A stretch of 64,000 nucleotides of DNA from JBHOQX01 sp042408595 (lineage in GTDB: Bacteria > Chloroflexota > Chloroflexia > Chloroflexales > Roseiflexaceae): NCBI GenBank assembly GCA_042408595.1, contig JBHOQX010000003.1, positions 55,511-119,510 of the forward strand. The letters run 5' to 3'. Position numbers and translations under genes: made by a program. Positions 34,036 to 41,922 of this stretch are shown piece after piece (the first letter of the stretch is position 1; each line of letters opens with the position of its first letter). The notes beneath the pieces were generated by a model that saw only the letters and a program-made list of their open reading frames with translations, did no database searches and had not been told where the DNA came from.

Positions 34036-35457
34036 CTAGGCCTTGAGCAGCCCGGCCTTCTTGAAGATCTCCTCGTGCTCCTTGGCGATGGTGTCGAGCG
34101 TGCTCTGCGCCGTGCCCTCGCCGTTGACGACGAACTTGTGCAGCTCGCGCTGCGAGACTTCCAGCAGCTCGCTGTAGACCGGCACCGCCCAGAAGTCCTT
34201 GACCTTCTGCATCGACTCGGCGAACGCCTTGTTGAAGGGGGTGTTCTCGAGGAACGCCTGCGAGTTGAGGATGTTGGCGTTGCAGGTGTAGCCGCCGAGC
34301 TCAGCCCACTTCTGCTGCGTCTCGTCTTTCGCCAGCCACTTGAGGAACTCCATCGACGCGGCCTGCTTCTCTGGGCTGATGTACTTGACGATGCTGATGC
34401 CCTGCCCGCCGAGCGCCGAGTAGCTCTTGCCGGTCGGGCCGGCGGGGTTGGAGAAGAACCCGGTGGTCTTGGCGTACTTGTTGGTCGCCTCGTTCGCCAG
34501 GCCGGGGAAGAAGGCGAAATAGTTCATCGCCATCGCCACCTGCCCGCTGGTGAAGTGGTTGATGCTCTCCTGCCAGAAGTCGTTCGAGCTACCCGGCGGG
34601 ACGAACTTGTACAGCTCGCGGTAGAAATCGAGGGCATCGACATTCTCCTTTGAATTGAGCACGCCGACGACCTTGTAGTCGTTCGTGCCCCACTCGCCGC
34701 CCCAGGAGAACATCGTGTTCTCGTAGCCCATCGTGATCGCGTCGTAGTCCTTCTGCGTGTAGATCGACACGCCGTAGAGGTTCTTGTCCGGCCGGGTGAA
34801 AAACTCGGCGATGTCCCGTAGTTCGGCCCAGGTCTTCGGAACCCCCAGGTCGCGATTGTACTTGGCCTTGTAGGCGGCCATCTCCTGCGGATCCTCGAAG
34901 AGATCTTTGCGGTAGCTCCAGCCACAGGCGTCGCCTTCCAGCGGGTAGGCCCAGTACTTGCCTGACCCCTTCGGGTACTCGGCGTAGGCCGTGACCGTCG
35001 CCGGGGCCAGTGCCTTGCCGTTCAGGTCGGTGTTGAAGACATCGGTCAGCTCGACATAATGACCCTGTGTCGCGCCTTGCCCGAGCCACTGGCTATCGCC
35101 GACCACCAGGTCGTAGGCGGTGCCCTTGGCGGCAAACTCGGTGAAGACCTTGTTGCCGAACGAGCCCCACGGCTCCTGCACCACTTTGACGGTCGCGTTC
35201 GGGTACTCCTGGACCAATTGCTGCAAATAGTTCGCCGGGTCCCACTCGGCCCAGATGATCGTCAGGTTGGTGCGCGCTGTGCCGGCGGCGGGGGCGGCGG
35301 TGGCGGCCGCTGGCGCGGCGGTCGGTTGGGTGGCCGGCGCGCCGGTGGGGGCGGCTGCGGGCGCGCCGCCGCAAGCCGCGAGCAGCAGTGCCCCGCCGCT
35401 GGCGAGCACGCCGCGCAGGAACATCCGGCGTGAGAGATCCTTGTTGCCCTGAGACAT
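34036..35457 (-). CDS. Carbohydrate ABC transporter substrate-binding lipoprotein
   Basis: 473 residues. The signal region carries a twin-arginine stretch (LSRRMFLRG) and a lipobox ending at Cys29 (LLLAAC), then an Ala/Pro/Thr-rich linker (~30-62). The mature domain is an extracellular solute-binding protein family 1 fold (TIIWAEWDPANYLQQL, WAYPLEGDACGWSYRKDLF, NHFTSGQVAMAMNYFAFFPG). It would capture a sugar outside the membrane for the MalF/MalG permeases downstream. AAAGGAG lies 8 nt before the chosen ATG; an ATG seven codons upstream is less well placed. The ligand is unknown. Confidence 0.92.
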   Translation of the reverse strand: MSQGNKDLSRRMFLRGVLASGGALLLAACGGAPAAAPTGAPATQPTAAPAAATAAPAAGTARTNLTIIWAEWDPANYLQQLVQEYPNATVKVVQEPWGSFGNKVFTEFAAKGTAYDLVVGDSQWLGQGATQGHYVELTDVFNTDLNGKALAPATVTAYAEYPKGSGKYWAYPLEGDACGWSYRKDLFEDPQEMAAYKAKYNRDLGVPKTWAELRDIAEFFTRPDKNLYGVSIYTQKDYDAITMGYENTMFSWGGEWGTNDYKVVGVLNSKENVDALDFYRELYKFVPPGSSNDFWQESINHFTSGQVAMAMNYFAFFPGLANEATNKYAKTTGFFSNPAGPTGKSYSALGGQGISIVKYISPEKQAASMEFLKWLAKDETQQKWAELGGYTCNANILNSQAFLENTPFNKAFAESMQKVKDFWAVPVYSELLEVSQRELHKFVVNGEGTAQSTLDTIAKEHEEIFKKAGLLKA

Positions 35458-35678
35458 CTGTTGTGCTCCTTTGCTCATGATGCCGGGTGCCATCGGATCG
35501 GCGGCCGCCGGTAGCGGGCGGCGCGCCCGGTGAGACGTCCTCATGCCGGCCTGCGCCGGCGCGGTATCCGCAGGTTGCTGCTATGGATCACCCCCAATCG
35601 GTCGCTTGAGCCTGCAACGTGCAACGTTCAGCGTTCATGATGGCGGTCAGCTTCGAACTCGGCACTTCGCACGCTGTC

Positions 35679-36842
35679 CTAGTACGCCGGCTCCACCCAC
35701 TGCCCGCTGCCGGACGATCGCTCGACGGCATCGAGCACCGCCTGGCAGCGCAGGCCGTCCTCGAAGTCGGCGTGGGGCGCCTTGCCGACGGCGATGCCGT
35801 TCAGCAGGTCGAGGACAGTGTGGGTGAAGGTATGCTCCCAGCCGATGATGTGGCCCGCCGGCCACCAGGCGCTGATGTACTTGTGCGCGCCGGCGTTGGT
35901 GACGAGCACGTTGCGGAAGCCGCGCACCTCCGGCGGGTCGCTCGACAGGAAGACGTTCAGTTCGTTCAACCGCTCCAGGTTGAAGCTGATGCTGCCCTTG
36001 CTGCCGTTGATCTCGAAGCTGTTGTAGTTCGCCCGGCCGTTGGCGAAGCGCGTGACTTCGAAGGTGCCCAGCGCGCCGTTGTCGAAACGCGCCAGGAACA
36101 ATGCCGCGTCGTCGACGGTCACCTCGCCCATCTCCTGCCCGCCGGCCGCGCCCAGCCCGCCGGTCGTGCCGGCCAGCACCGGCCGCTGCTTGATGAAGGT
36201 GTGCGTCAGGCCGGTCACGCTGGTGATCTCGCCGACCAGCATCCGCGCCAGGTCAACGATATGCGCCCCGAGGTCGCCGAGCGTGCCGGAGCCGGCGGCG
36301 TCCTTCTGCAATCGCCAGACGAGCGGGAAGTTCGGGTCGATGATCCAGTCCTGCAGATAGACAGCGCGCCAGTGGTAGATATCGCCGATCACGCCGCTGC
36401 TGATCAGGTCATAGGCCAGCTGGACGGCCGGCACGCGCCGGTAGTTGAAGTTGACCGTGCCGACGACCTTGTTGCGCCGCACGGCCTCCAGCATCTGCCG
36501 GGCCTCGGCCAGGGTGTTGGCCAGCGGCTTCTCGCAGAAGACGTGTTTGCCGGCGTCCGCGGCGGCGATCGCGATCGCCGCGTGGGTGTCGCCCGGGGTC
36601 GAGACATCCACCAGGCCGATGTCGTCGCGCGCTACCAGCCTGCGCCAGTCGGTCTCGTAGCTCTTCCAGCCGAACTGCGCGGCGGCCTGCTTCACGCCGG
36701 CCTCGTCGCGGCCGCAGATCGCCGTCAGCTCCGGGCGCAGCGGCACATCCGGGAAGAACGCCGCCACCTGGCGGTAGGCGTTCGAGTGCGCCCGTCCCAT
36801 GAATTTGTAGCCGACCAGGCCGACTCCGATGGTGTCTGGCAT
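35679..36842 (-). CDS. Gfo/Idh/MocA-family oxidoreductase
   Basis: 387 residues: N-terminal Rossmann (IGVGLVGYKFMGRAHSNAYR), the characteristic EKPLANTLAEARQML, then the alpha/beta domain containing GDLGAHIVDLARMLVGEI with the catalytic Asp/His pair. NAD(P)-dependent dehydrogenase of sugars, inositols or sugar acids. GGAG lies 7 nt before the ATG. The conserved GHxxGWEHTF (IIGWEHTFTHTVLDLLNGI) is typical of a subgroup in sugar ABC operons. Confidence 0.9.
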   Translation of the reverse strand: MPDTIGVGLVGYKFMGRAHSNAYRQVAAFFPDVPLRPELTAICGRDEAGVKQAAAQFGWKSYETDWRRLVARDDIGLVDVSTPGDTHAAIAIAAADAGKHVFCEKPLANTLAEARQMLEAVRRNKVVGTVNFNYRRVPAVQLAYDLISSGVIGDIYHWRAVYLQDWIIDPNFPLVWRLQKDAAGSGTLGDLGAHIVDLARMLVGEITSVTGLTHTFIKQRPVLAGTTGGLGAAGGQEMGEVTVDDAALFLARFDNGALGTFEVTRFANGRANYNSFEINGSKGSISFNLERLNELNVFLSSDPPEVRGFRNVLVTNAGAHKYISAWWPAGHIIGWEHTFTHTVLDLLNGIAVGKAPHADFEDGLRCQAVLDAVERSSGSGQWVEPAY

Positions 36843-36855
36843 AGCTGCACTCCGT

Positions 36856-37239
36856 TTATGCTAGATACTCCCCCAGGATCGTCGTACATTCGACGGTGTT
36901 CCCGAACGGGTCCTTGCAGAAGAAGCGTGGGCGGTTGCGGATGGCCTCCGGGTCCCACGGCCGGTAGCCGGCGGCCTCGAGCCGCGCCCGCACCGGCCCG
37001 ATGTCGTCGAACTCCAGGCAGAAATGCCGCCCGCCGCCGTCGGGTGCGCCGGCCTCGGCGAACACATGCAGCTCCGTCTCGCCGGCGTCGAACCACACCA
37101 GGTCCAGGTGGGCGATCGTCTCCGGAACGGGCTTCTCGCGCAGGCCGAGCACCCCGCTGTAGAAGGCGCGCGCCTGCTCCGCCGATTCGGGGCCGGGCGG
37201 CCGCGGGACGCTCACATGCTGAATGCGGGGGTTCTTCAC
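36856..37239 (-). CDS. VOC-superfamily (glyoxalase/bleomycin resistance-like) protein
   Basis: 127 residues with the two beta-alpha-beta-beta-beta repeats of a vicinal oxygen chelate domain: IQHVSVPRP (His), FYSGVLGLRE, LHVFAEAG (His/Glu region), HFCLEFDDI (His) and FFCKDPFGNTVECTTIL (Glu). I use the GTG at 37239, which has AGGAG 8 nt upstream; the GTG at 37248 overlaps that RBS. It ends 13 bp before the Gfo/Idh/MocA gene start. Substrate unknown. Confidence 0.82.
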   Translation of the reverse strand: MKNPRIQHVSVPRPPGPESAEQARAFYSGVLGLREKPVPETIAHLDLVWFDAGETELHVFAEAGAPDGGGRHFCLEFDDIGPVRARLEAAGYRPWDPEAIRNRPRFFCKDPFGNTVECTTILGEYLA

Positions 37240-37341
37240 GCTGGGCACTCCTCATTGTTACGCACGAAGAGCACACAGGGCACGAATATCGTTTGGCCGT
37301 TGGGTTGTCTCTTGCTGCCCTTCGCGCCCTTCGTGGTTTAG

Positions 37342-38202
37342 TTATACTCGGTCTACGAACTCGCGGTGATGCACCGCCACCTCGACCTTGCGCAGTTCAT
37401 GGATCGCGTTCACTAGGTGCTGCGCGTAGCGGCGGAAGGCCTCTTCGCCCTTCGCCGCCGTGGCGCGCAGCGGGTTGCCGATCACGCCGGTGTCGTTGAA
37501 CTCGTCGTGGTCCATCGGAAACTGAAAATACTGGTACCCCTCGAACTCGACATCCGGCGCGCCGTCGGCCTTCCGGAACGACGGCGGGAACCAGGCCGGG
37601 ATGTGCGTTTCGGTCCGGGCGGCGCGCTCCATCCGCACCAGTTCCGGGTTATGCGCCAGCATCTGCGAGGTCTCCAGCTCGCTCGCGTGCCAGCCGGGGG
37701 TCTCGTCCGGCGGGTTCTCCATCAGGTCCTTGATCAGGCCCATGTAGCGTTCGGCGTAGGGCTTGTAGAAGCCGACCAGCGCCCCGGTCTCGTAGCGGAT
37801 GCGCCGCAGCAGCGGGTCGATGATCTTGACGTTCGAGCCATGGCCATTCACAAAGATCAAGCGGCTGAAGCCGTGGTGGATGAGGCTACGGGCGATATCA
37901 TACAACAGGTTGAGCAGCGTCTCGGCGCGCACCGTGATCGTCCCGGCGCCGTAGCCGGCCGGGCGCATATGCTGCGGCGAGTAGCCCATCCAGACGACCG
38001 GCGTGTAGAGCACGTCCGCCGCCTCCGCTGCCCGCCGGCTGACCTCCAGCGCCGTCACGGTGTCGGTGGAGAGCGGCAGGTGCGGCCCGTGCTGCTCGGT
38101 GCTGGCCATCGGGATCAGGATGGTGTCGTCGCGCGTGAGATAGGCCTGGATGTCCGGCATGCACAGGTCGGCCAGGCAGTGCGAGAGCAGTTTGTCGGTC
38201 AT
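37342..38202 (-). CDS. Creatininase-family amidohydrolase
   Basis: 286 residues of the creatininase/ArfB-like family: ILIPMASTEQHGPHLPLSTDTVTA (metal Glu, His, Asp), FVNGHGSN (His region), and GWHASELETSQMLA (Glu metal ligand). Family members hydrolyse cyclic amides such as creatinine, formamidopyrimidines or related lactams. The presence in a sugar locus suggests a lactam- or amide-bearing carbohydrate derivative, which is speculation. The ATG is preceded by CGGAG. Confidence 0.85.
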   Translation of the reverse strand: MTDKLLSHCLADLCMPDIQAYLTRDDTILIPMASTEQHGPHLPLSTDTVTALEVSRRAAEAADVLYTPVVWMGYSPQHMRPAGYGAGTITVRAETLLNLLYDIARSLIHHGFSRLIFVNGHGSNVKIIDPLLRRIRYETGALVGFYKPYAERYMGLIKDLMENPPDETPGWHASELETSQMLAHNPELVRMERAARTETHIPAWFPPSFRKADGAPDVEFEGYQYFQFPMDHDEFNDTGVIGNPLRATAAKGEEAFRRYAQHLVNAIHELRKVEVAVHHREFVDRV

Positions 38203-38261
38203 GCGTCGCTCCGATGGTTGTGAAAGGACAGGGGGAGGCACGCAGACAAGGAGCAGCCGTT

Positions 38262-39617
38262 CTATCCTGCTGCGTCGTCCTCCCGCATCTCCCTATCTCC
38301 CTGGCTGGCTTTCGGGCGCATCATGTTCAGAAATGCGCTGGCGACCGCCCGCGCGAACCCCTCGTCATTGATATGCGCGTCGATCTCGCGTAGCGGGATG
38401 TCCGAGCGCAGGTTGGTGCGCAGGGCGGCGCGGAAGGCGGCGTCGGCCGCGGGGTCGTAGAACGCGCCGCCGGGCACGTTGGGAATGGAGAGGCCGCCCA
38501 GCGGCACGAGCACGGCCACCGGGCCGCGCGCTGCGTTCAGCTTGCGCGCGATCAATACACCGACCTGCTCCATCTCGCTGCGGTTCAGCCGCACCAGGGT
38601 GAACTCCGGGTTGTGGTAGTAGGCCGGCCGGCCGCGCAGCGCCTCCGGAACGGCGTGCCGCGGCCCGTGGCAGGCGAAGTCCACGCACCCCGGCACGACC
38701 ACCTGCGGCAGCCCGAGCGCCCCGGCGCGCTCCAGCCGCTCCGGGGCGGACTGGAAGCCGCCGAGCAGCGGCTCGGCTAGTTCGTTCAGTGTGTAGTCGA
38801 TCACACCGACGAACATTCCGGCGCCCATCAACTCTTCCATCGCCGGCCCGCCCACGCCGTTCGAGTGAAAGATGACCGTCTCGTAGCCATGCCCGGCGAG
38901 CACATCCTTGACGACCATCATCCCTTTGGTCGTGTTGCCGAGCATCGTCGCGGCGACGTAGGCCGAGGGGCGGGGCACGCACGACTCAGCGCGCGGCGTC
39001 CCCGCATCGACTGCATAGACCTCGCCCTGCTTCTCCCTCTCTCGGTCCTCCCGGCCCCTGACTCCGAACAACTCACCCGCGCCCCAGGCGAGCATCCCGG
39101 CCATGGCCGCCGCGGCGTTGTCGAAGACCGTCCGGCTGATCGGGTTGATCCCGAGGATATCGACGATCGAATGGAGCACCAGCACATCGCGCCGGCCGAC
39201 CAGCGGGCCGAAGCGGCGCATGCCGGAGGCGATCGGCGAGACGATGATCTTCGGCACGCCGATCGGCAGCGCGCGGGCCGCCGCTGCGCCGAGCACCGCG
39301 CCCTCTGCGCCGCCCAGGCAGATCAGCCCGTGGAAGCGCCCGGCGGCGTACAGCTCCGCCGCGAGCCGCTCGACGCCGTGGATCATCCGCTCGACCGCCG
39401 CGCCGCGTGTTCCGGTCGTCCGCAGGGCGTCGATGTCGTAGCCGGCGGCGCGCGCCACCGCCGCGCGGGTCACGTCGGCCTCGCAGCCGAGCGGCTCGCC
39501 GAGGATGCCCGAGTCGAGCACCAGCGCGCCCAGCCCCAGCGCCCGGCAGCGGTCGCGCACGTAGGCGATCTCGCGCCCCTTGGTATCGAGTGTGCCGATC
39601 AGCAGGACGGTCTTCAT
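38262..39617 (-). CDS. Tm-1-like ATP-binding domain protein (UPF0261), paralogue A with insertion
   Basis: 451 residues of the UPF0261/Tm-1-like family: N-terminal LLIGTLDTKGREIAYVRDRC, GLICLGGAEGAVLG, GVPKIIVSPIASG, MLGNTTKGM, FHSNGVGGPAMEEL and VPLGGLSIPNVPGG, motifs of the ATP-binding N-terminal region of tomato Tm-1. Compared with paralogue B (44387-45598) it has about 27 extra residues between AGMLAWGAGELFG and YVAATMLGNTTK; the extra part is polar, low-complexity and encoded by spacer-like DNA (~38975-39070). The C-terminal tail (KASQGDREMREDDAAG) is also spacer-like. Cellular function of bacterial members is unknown. Confidence 0.85.
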   Translation of the reverse strand: MKTVLLIGTLDTKGREIAYVRDRCRALGLGALVLDSGILGEPLGCEADVTRAAVARAAGYDIDALRTTGTRGAAVERMIHGVERLAAELYAAGRFHGLICLGGAEGAVLGAAAARALPIGVPKIIVSPIASGMRRFGPLVGRRDVLVLHSIVDILGINPISRTVFDNAAAAMAGMLAWGAGELFGVRGREDREREKQGEVYAVDAGTPRAESCVPRPSAYVAATMLGNTTKGMMVVKDVLAGHGYETVIFHSNGVGGPAMEELMGAGMFVGVIDYTLNELAEPLLGGFQSAPERLERAGALGLPQVVVPGCVDFACHGPRHAVPEALRGRPAYYHNPEFTLVRLNRSEMEQVGVLIARKLNAARGPVAVLVPLGGLSIPNVPGGAFYDPAADAAFRAALRTNLRSDIPLREIDAHINDEGFARAVASAFLNMMRPKASQGDREMREDDAAG

Positions 39618-39675
39618 GCGAGTTGCCGCTTGCAGCGTGCAGATGCGCGTTCGATCGCCGACCCGCACGCTGCGA

Positions 39676-40575
39676 TCACATGTACTTTCGCAGCGTCTTG
39701 ATGCTTTCCTCGACCAGCCAGGAGTAGAACTCCTCCGAGAGCACGCCGGAGCCGTGGTCTTCGATGAACTTGAGTTGCTCCGGCGTCAGCGTGGCGTCCG
39801 CTGCGGCGAGCGCGTTCTTGTACGGGTTGGCTGGCGTCCGGTCGATCGGCGGGACGAACTCGACCGTCAGCGAACCATCATAGCCGATCTTCTTGCAGGT
39901 GGTGAGCAGCCGCTCCCAGTCGATCGCGCCCATGCCGCACGCCATGCGGTTGTTGTCGGCCACGTGGAGATCGTACAGCTTCGGGCCGGCGTTCTCGATC
40001 GCTTTGAACATGTTGGCGTCTTCCATGTTCATGTGGTAGACATCGAGGCAGACGCCGACATCCGGGCCGACCTCCTGCGCCAGCAGCAGCGCTTGGTCGT
40101 GCCGGTTGAGGAAGTTGGTCTCGAAGCGGTTGAGCGGCTCGATCGCGATCCGCACGCCGACCTTGTTGGCGAAGTCGCGCACCTCCTTGAGCCCCTCGAT
40201 CGCCCACTGCCACTCCTCCTCCGGCGAAGCCATCGGCTTGACCTTGCCGACCTCCGAGGGGACGATGCTCATAGTGCTGCCGTCCAGATCGGCGACCATC
40301 TGGACACAGTGTTTGAGGTACTCGACCGAGCTGGCGCGCACCGCCGGGTCGGCGTGGATCAGGTCGCGGCCGGTGAACATCAGGCTGATCGAGCCGTAGC
40401 AGCGGATACCGTGGTCCTTGAGCATGTGCTTGACGGCTTTCGTGCCGGGCGCGCCAGGGGATAGCTCGACGCTGTCGTAGCTGATCTCGATGCTGTCGTA
40501 GCCGTACTTCGCGAGTCGCCGGATGGTCGTCTCGACCGGCTCGGCCCGCATCCAGTTGTGCATGGAAACTTGCAT
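39676..40575 (-). CDS. Sugar epimerase/isomerase TIM barrel (psicose/tagatose 3-epimerase-like), second copy
   Basis: 299 residues. Metal ligands in VRIAIEPLNRFETNFLNR (Glu), VGVCLDVYHMNMEDANMF (Asp, His), LYDLHVADNNRMACGMGAIDW and SLTVEFVPP (Glu). AAGGAGG precedes the ATG at good spacing. It shares the EPLNRFET and HMN blocks with the protein at 28398-29246 but is clearly divergent, with a longer C-terminal extension (LTPEQLKFIEDHGSGVLSEEFYSWLVEE). Substrate presumably a ketose or derivative. Confidence 0.87.
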   Translation of the reverse strand: MQVSMHNWMRAEPVETTIRRLAKYGYDSIEISYDSVELSPGAPGTKAVKHMLKDHGIRCYGSISLMFTGRDLIHADPAVRASSVEYLKHCVQMVADLDGSTMSIVPSEVGKVKPMASPEEEWQWAIEGLKEVRDFANKVGVRIAIEPLNRFETNFLNRHDQALLLAQEVGPDVGVCLDVYHMNMEDANMFKAIENAGPKLYDLHVADNNRMACGMGAIDWERLLTTCKKIGYDGSLTVEFVPPIDRTPANPYKNALAAADATLTPEQLKFIEDHGSGVLSEEFYSWLVEESIKTLRKYM

Positions 40576-40747
40576 CGTCGCATCCTCCTTACTGGTTCGG
40601 AGCCTTGATGAGCGGCGCAATGGAACAAGAACACAATAGGAAATGAAGAACGGATTACAAGCCTTTTTGGTTCGGATTATTCGTTATATCCTGAATTCCC
40701 GCCCCAATATTTTACTGTTCGCCATTATAATTCTCATTATCCATTGC

Positions 40748-41851
40748 TCATTGTCCATTTCCGACGCTTTCTGCCAGCAATGTGTACAACCCGCGCACGT
40801 CGATCCCGTCGGCATGGGCCTGCAGGTGAGCCAGCGTCTCCGGCGCATCGGTGATCAGCGTCGCTGCGCCGGCGCGCGCGGCGTCGTCCAGCACCGCGCG
40901 CGCCATCTGCGCCGCCAGCGCCGGCTGCGTCCACGGCAGGCCGCCGCTTGCACCGGCGTTCATCGCCCGCCGTTCGCGCCAGAGCATCTCGCGGGTGGCC
41001 ACCCCCGCCGCCCGCAGCAGCCGGCGCGGCGCATCCCCTCGCCCGCCCAGCCGTGGCGCCTGCGCCGGGTCGTGGTAGACGGCCTCCAGCGCCAGCGGGC
41101 GCAGCACGAGCCGCCCCGCCTCCACCAGCCCGGCCAGCAGCGCTGCGAGCTCGACGATGTCGAGGCTCGCCGGCAGCGGCGCGCCGAGCCGCGGGTAGAC
41201 GTAGGCCAGCGTGTGGCGCTGCTGCGGCGAGAGGACAACCACCCGCCGCGCGCCGATCGCCGCCAGCTCCTCCAGCGTCGCCCGCGCCAGCGCTTGCGCC
41301 GTGGTGTGCAGCCCTAGCGTCCAGGGCAGGTAGCCGTCGTCGCGCCCCACTGCCGCCAGGGCGTACTCGATCCCGGCCGCGTCGAGCAGCCGCCTTGCCG
41401 CCCGCACCTCCTCCGGAGCGCGGCACCACGCCTCGGCCCCGACCAGCAGCGCCGCCGGCGCGCGCCCATCCGGCGCCACGCTGCCGCCCTCGCCGTAGAC
41501 GTTGCCCCCGCGCCGCAGCCGCTCGTCCAGCTCCGCCACGATCGCCGGCGCCTGCCCATCTGCCACCACAGCGGCGCGCGCCGCGATCAAGGCGTCGGGC
41601 AACGGCTGGTCGGTGACGCAGTGCGCCCGGCACAGGCCACAGTCGGCGCACTGGTACAGCCGGTCCACCGCGTCCGCGTCCCACGACACCAGGCCGCGCC
41701 GCGCCGACGCCACCAGCAGCGCCCAGCCATGCGGCGAGGTCGCCTCGTTGGCCGTCACCCGCGTCACCGGGCAGACATGCCGGCACATCAGGCAGAAGCG
41801 GCAGTGCTCGGTCGGGCTGGTATCGCTCTGTTGCGCTGCGAGTGGCATCAT
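40748..41851 (-). CDS. 4Fe-4S dicluster protein (GlcF/HdrD-like) with degenerate CCG domain
   Basis: About 367 residues. Two 4Fe-4S motifs, HCRFCLMCRHVCP and CADCGLCRAHC, occur in the first ~100 residues, as in glycolate oxidase GlcF and LutA-type proteins. The C-terminal region shows a trace of a cysteine-rich CCG domain, but the expected cysteines are missing (YHDPAQAPRLGG instead of HDPCxLGR). It probably passes electrons from the FAD oxidoreductase encoded next upstream (41923-43371). The start is unclear: repetitive TCAGCGTGTCAGAG words cover the RBS position; the first ATG pair at 41851 is used, with a GTG at 41863 as an alternative. Confidence 0.8.
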   Translation of the reverse strand: MMPLAAQQSDTSPTEHCRFCLMCRHVCPVTRVTANEATSPHGWALLVASARRGLVSWDADAVDRLYQCADCGLCRAHCVTDQPLPDALIAARAAVVADGQAPAIVAELDERLRRGGNVYGEGGSVAPDGRAPAALLVGAEAWCRAPEEVRAARRLLDAAGIEYALAAVGRDDGYLPWTLGLHTTAQALARATLEELAAIGARRVVVLSPQQRHTLAYVYPRLGAPLPASLDIVELAALLAGLVEAGRLVLRPLALEAVYHDPAQAPRLGGRGDAPRRLLRAAGVATREMLWRERRAMNAGASGGLPWTQPALAAQMARAVLDDAARAGAATLITDAPETLAHLQAHADGIDVRGLYTLLAESVGNGQ

Positions 41852-41922
41852 ACGCTCTGACACGCTGACATGATGACGATGAGCCGGCCGGCCTCGTGCA
41901 TCGTGTGATCAGCGTCACTCCC

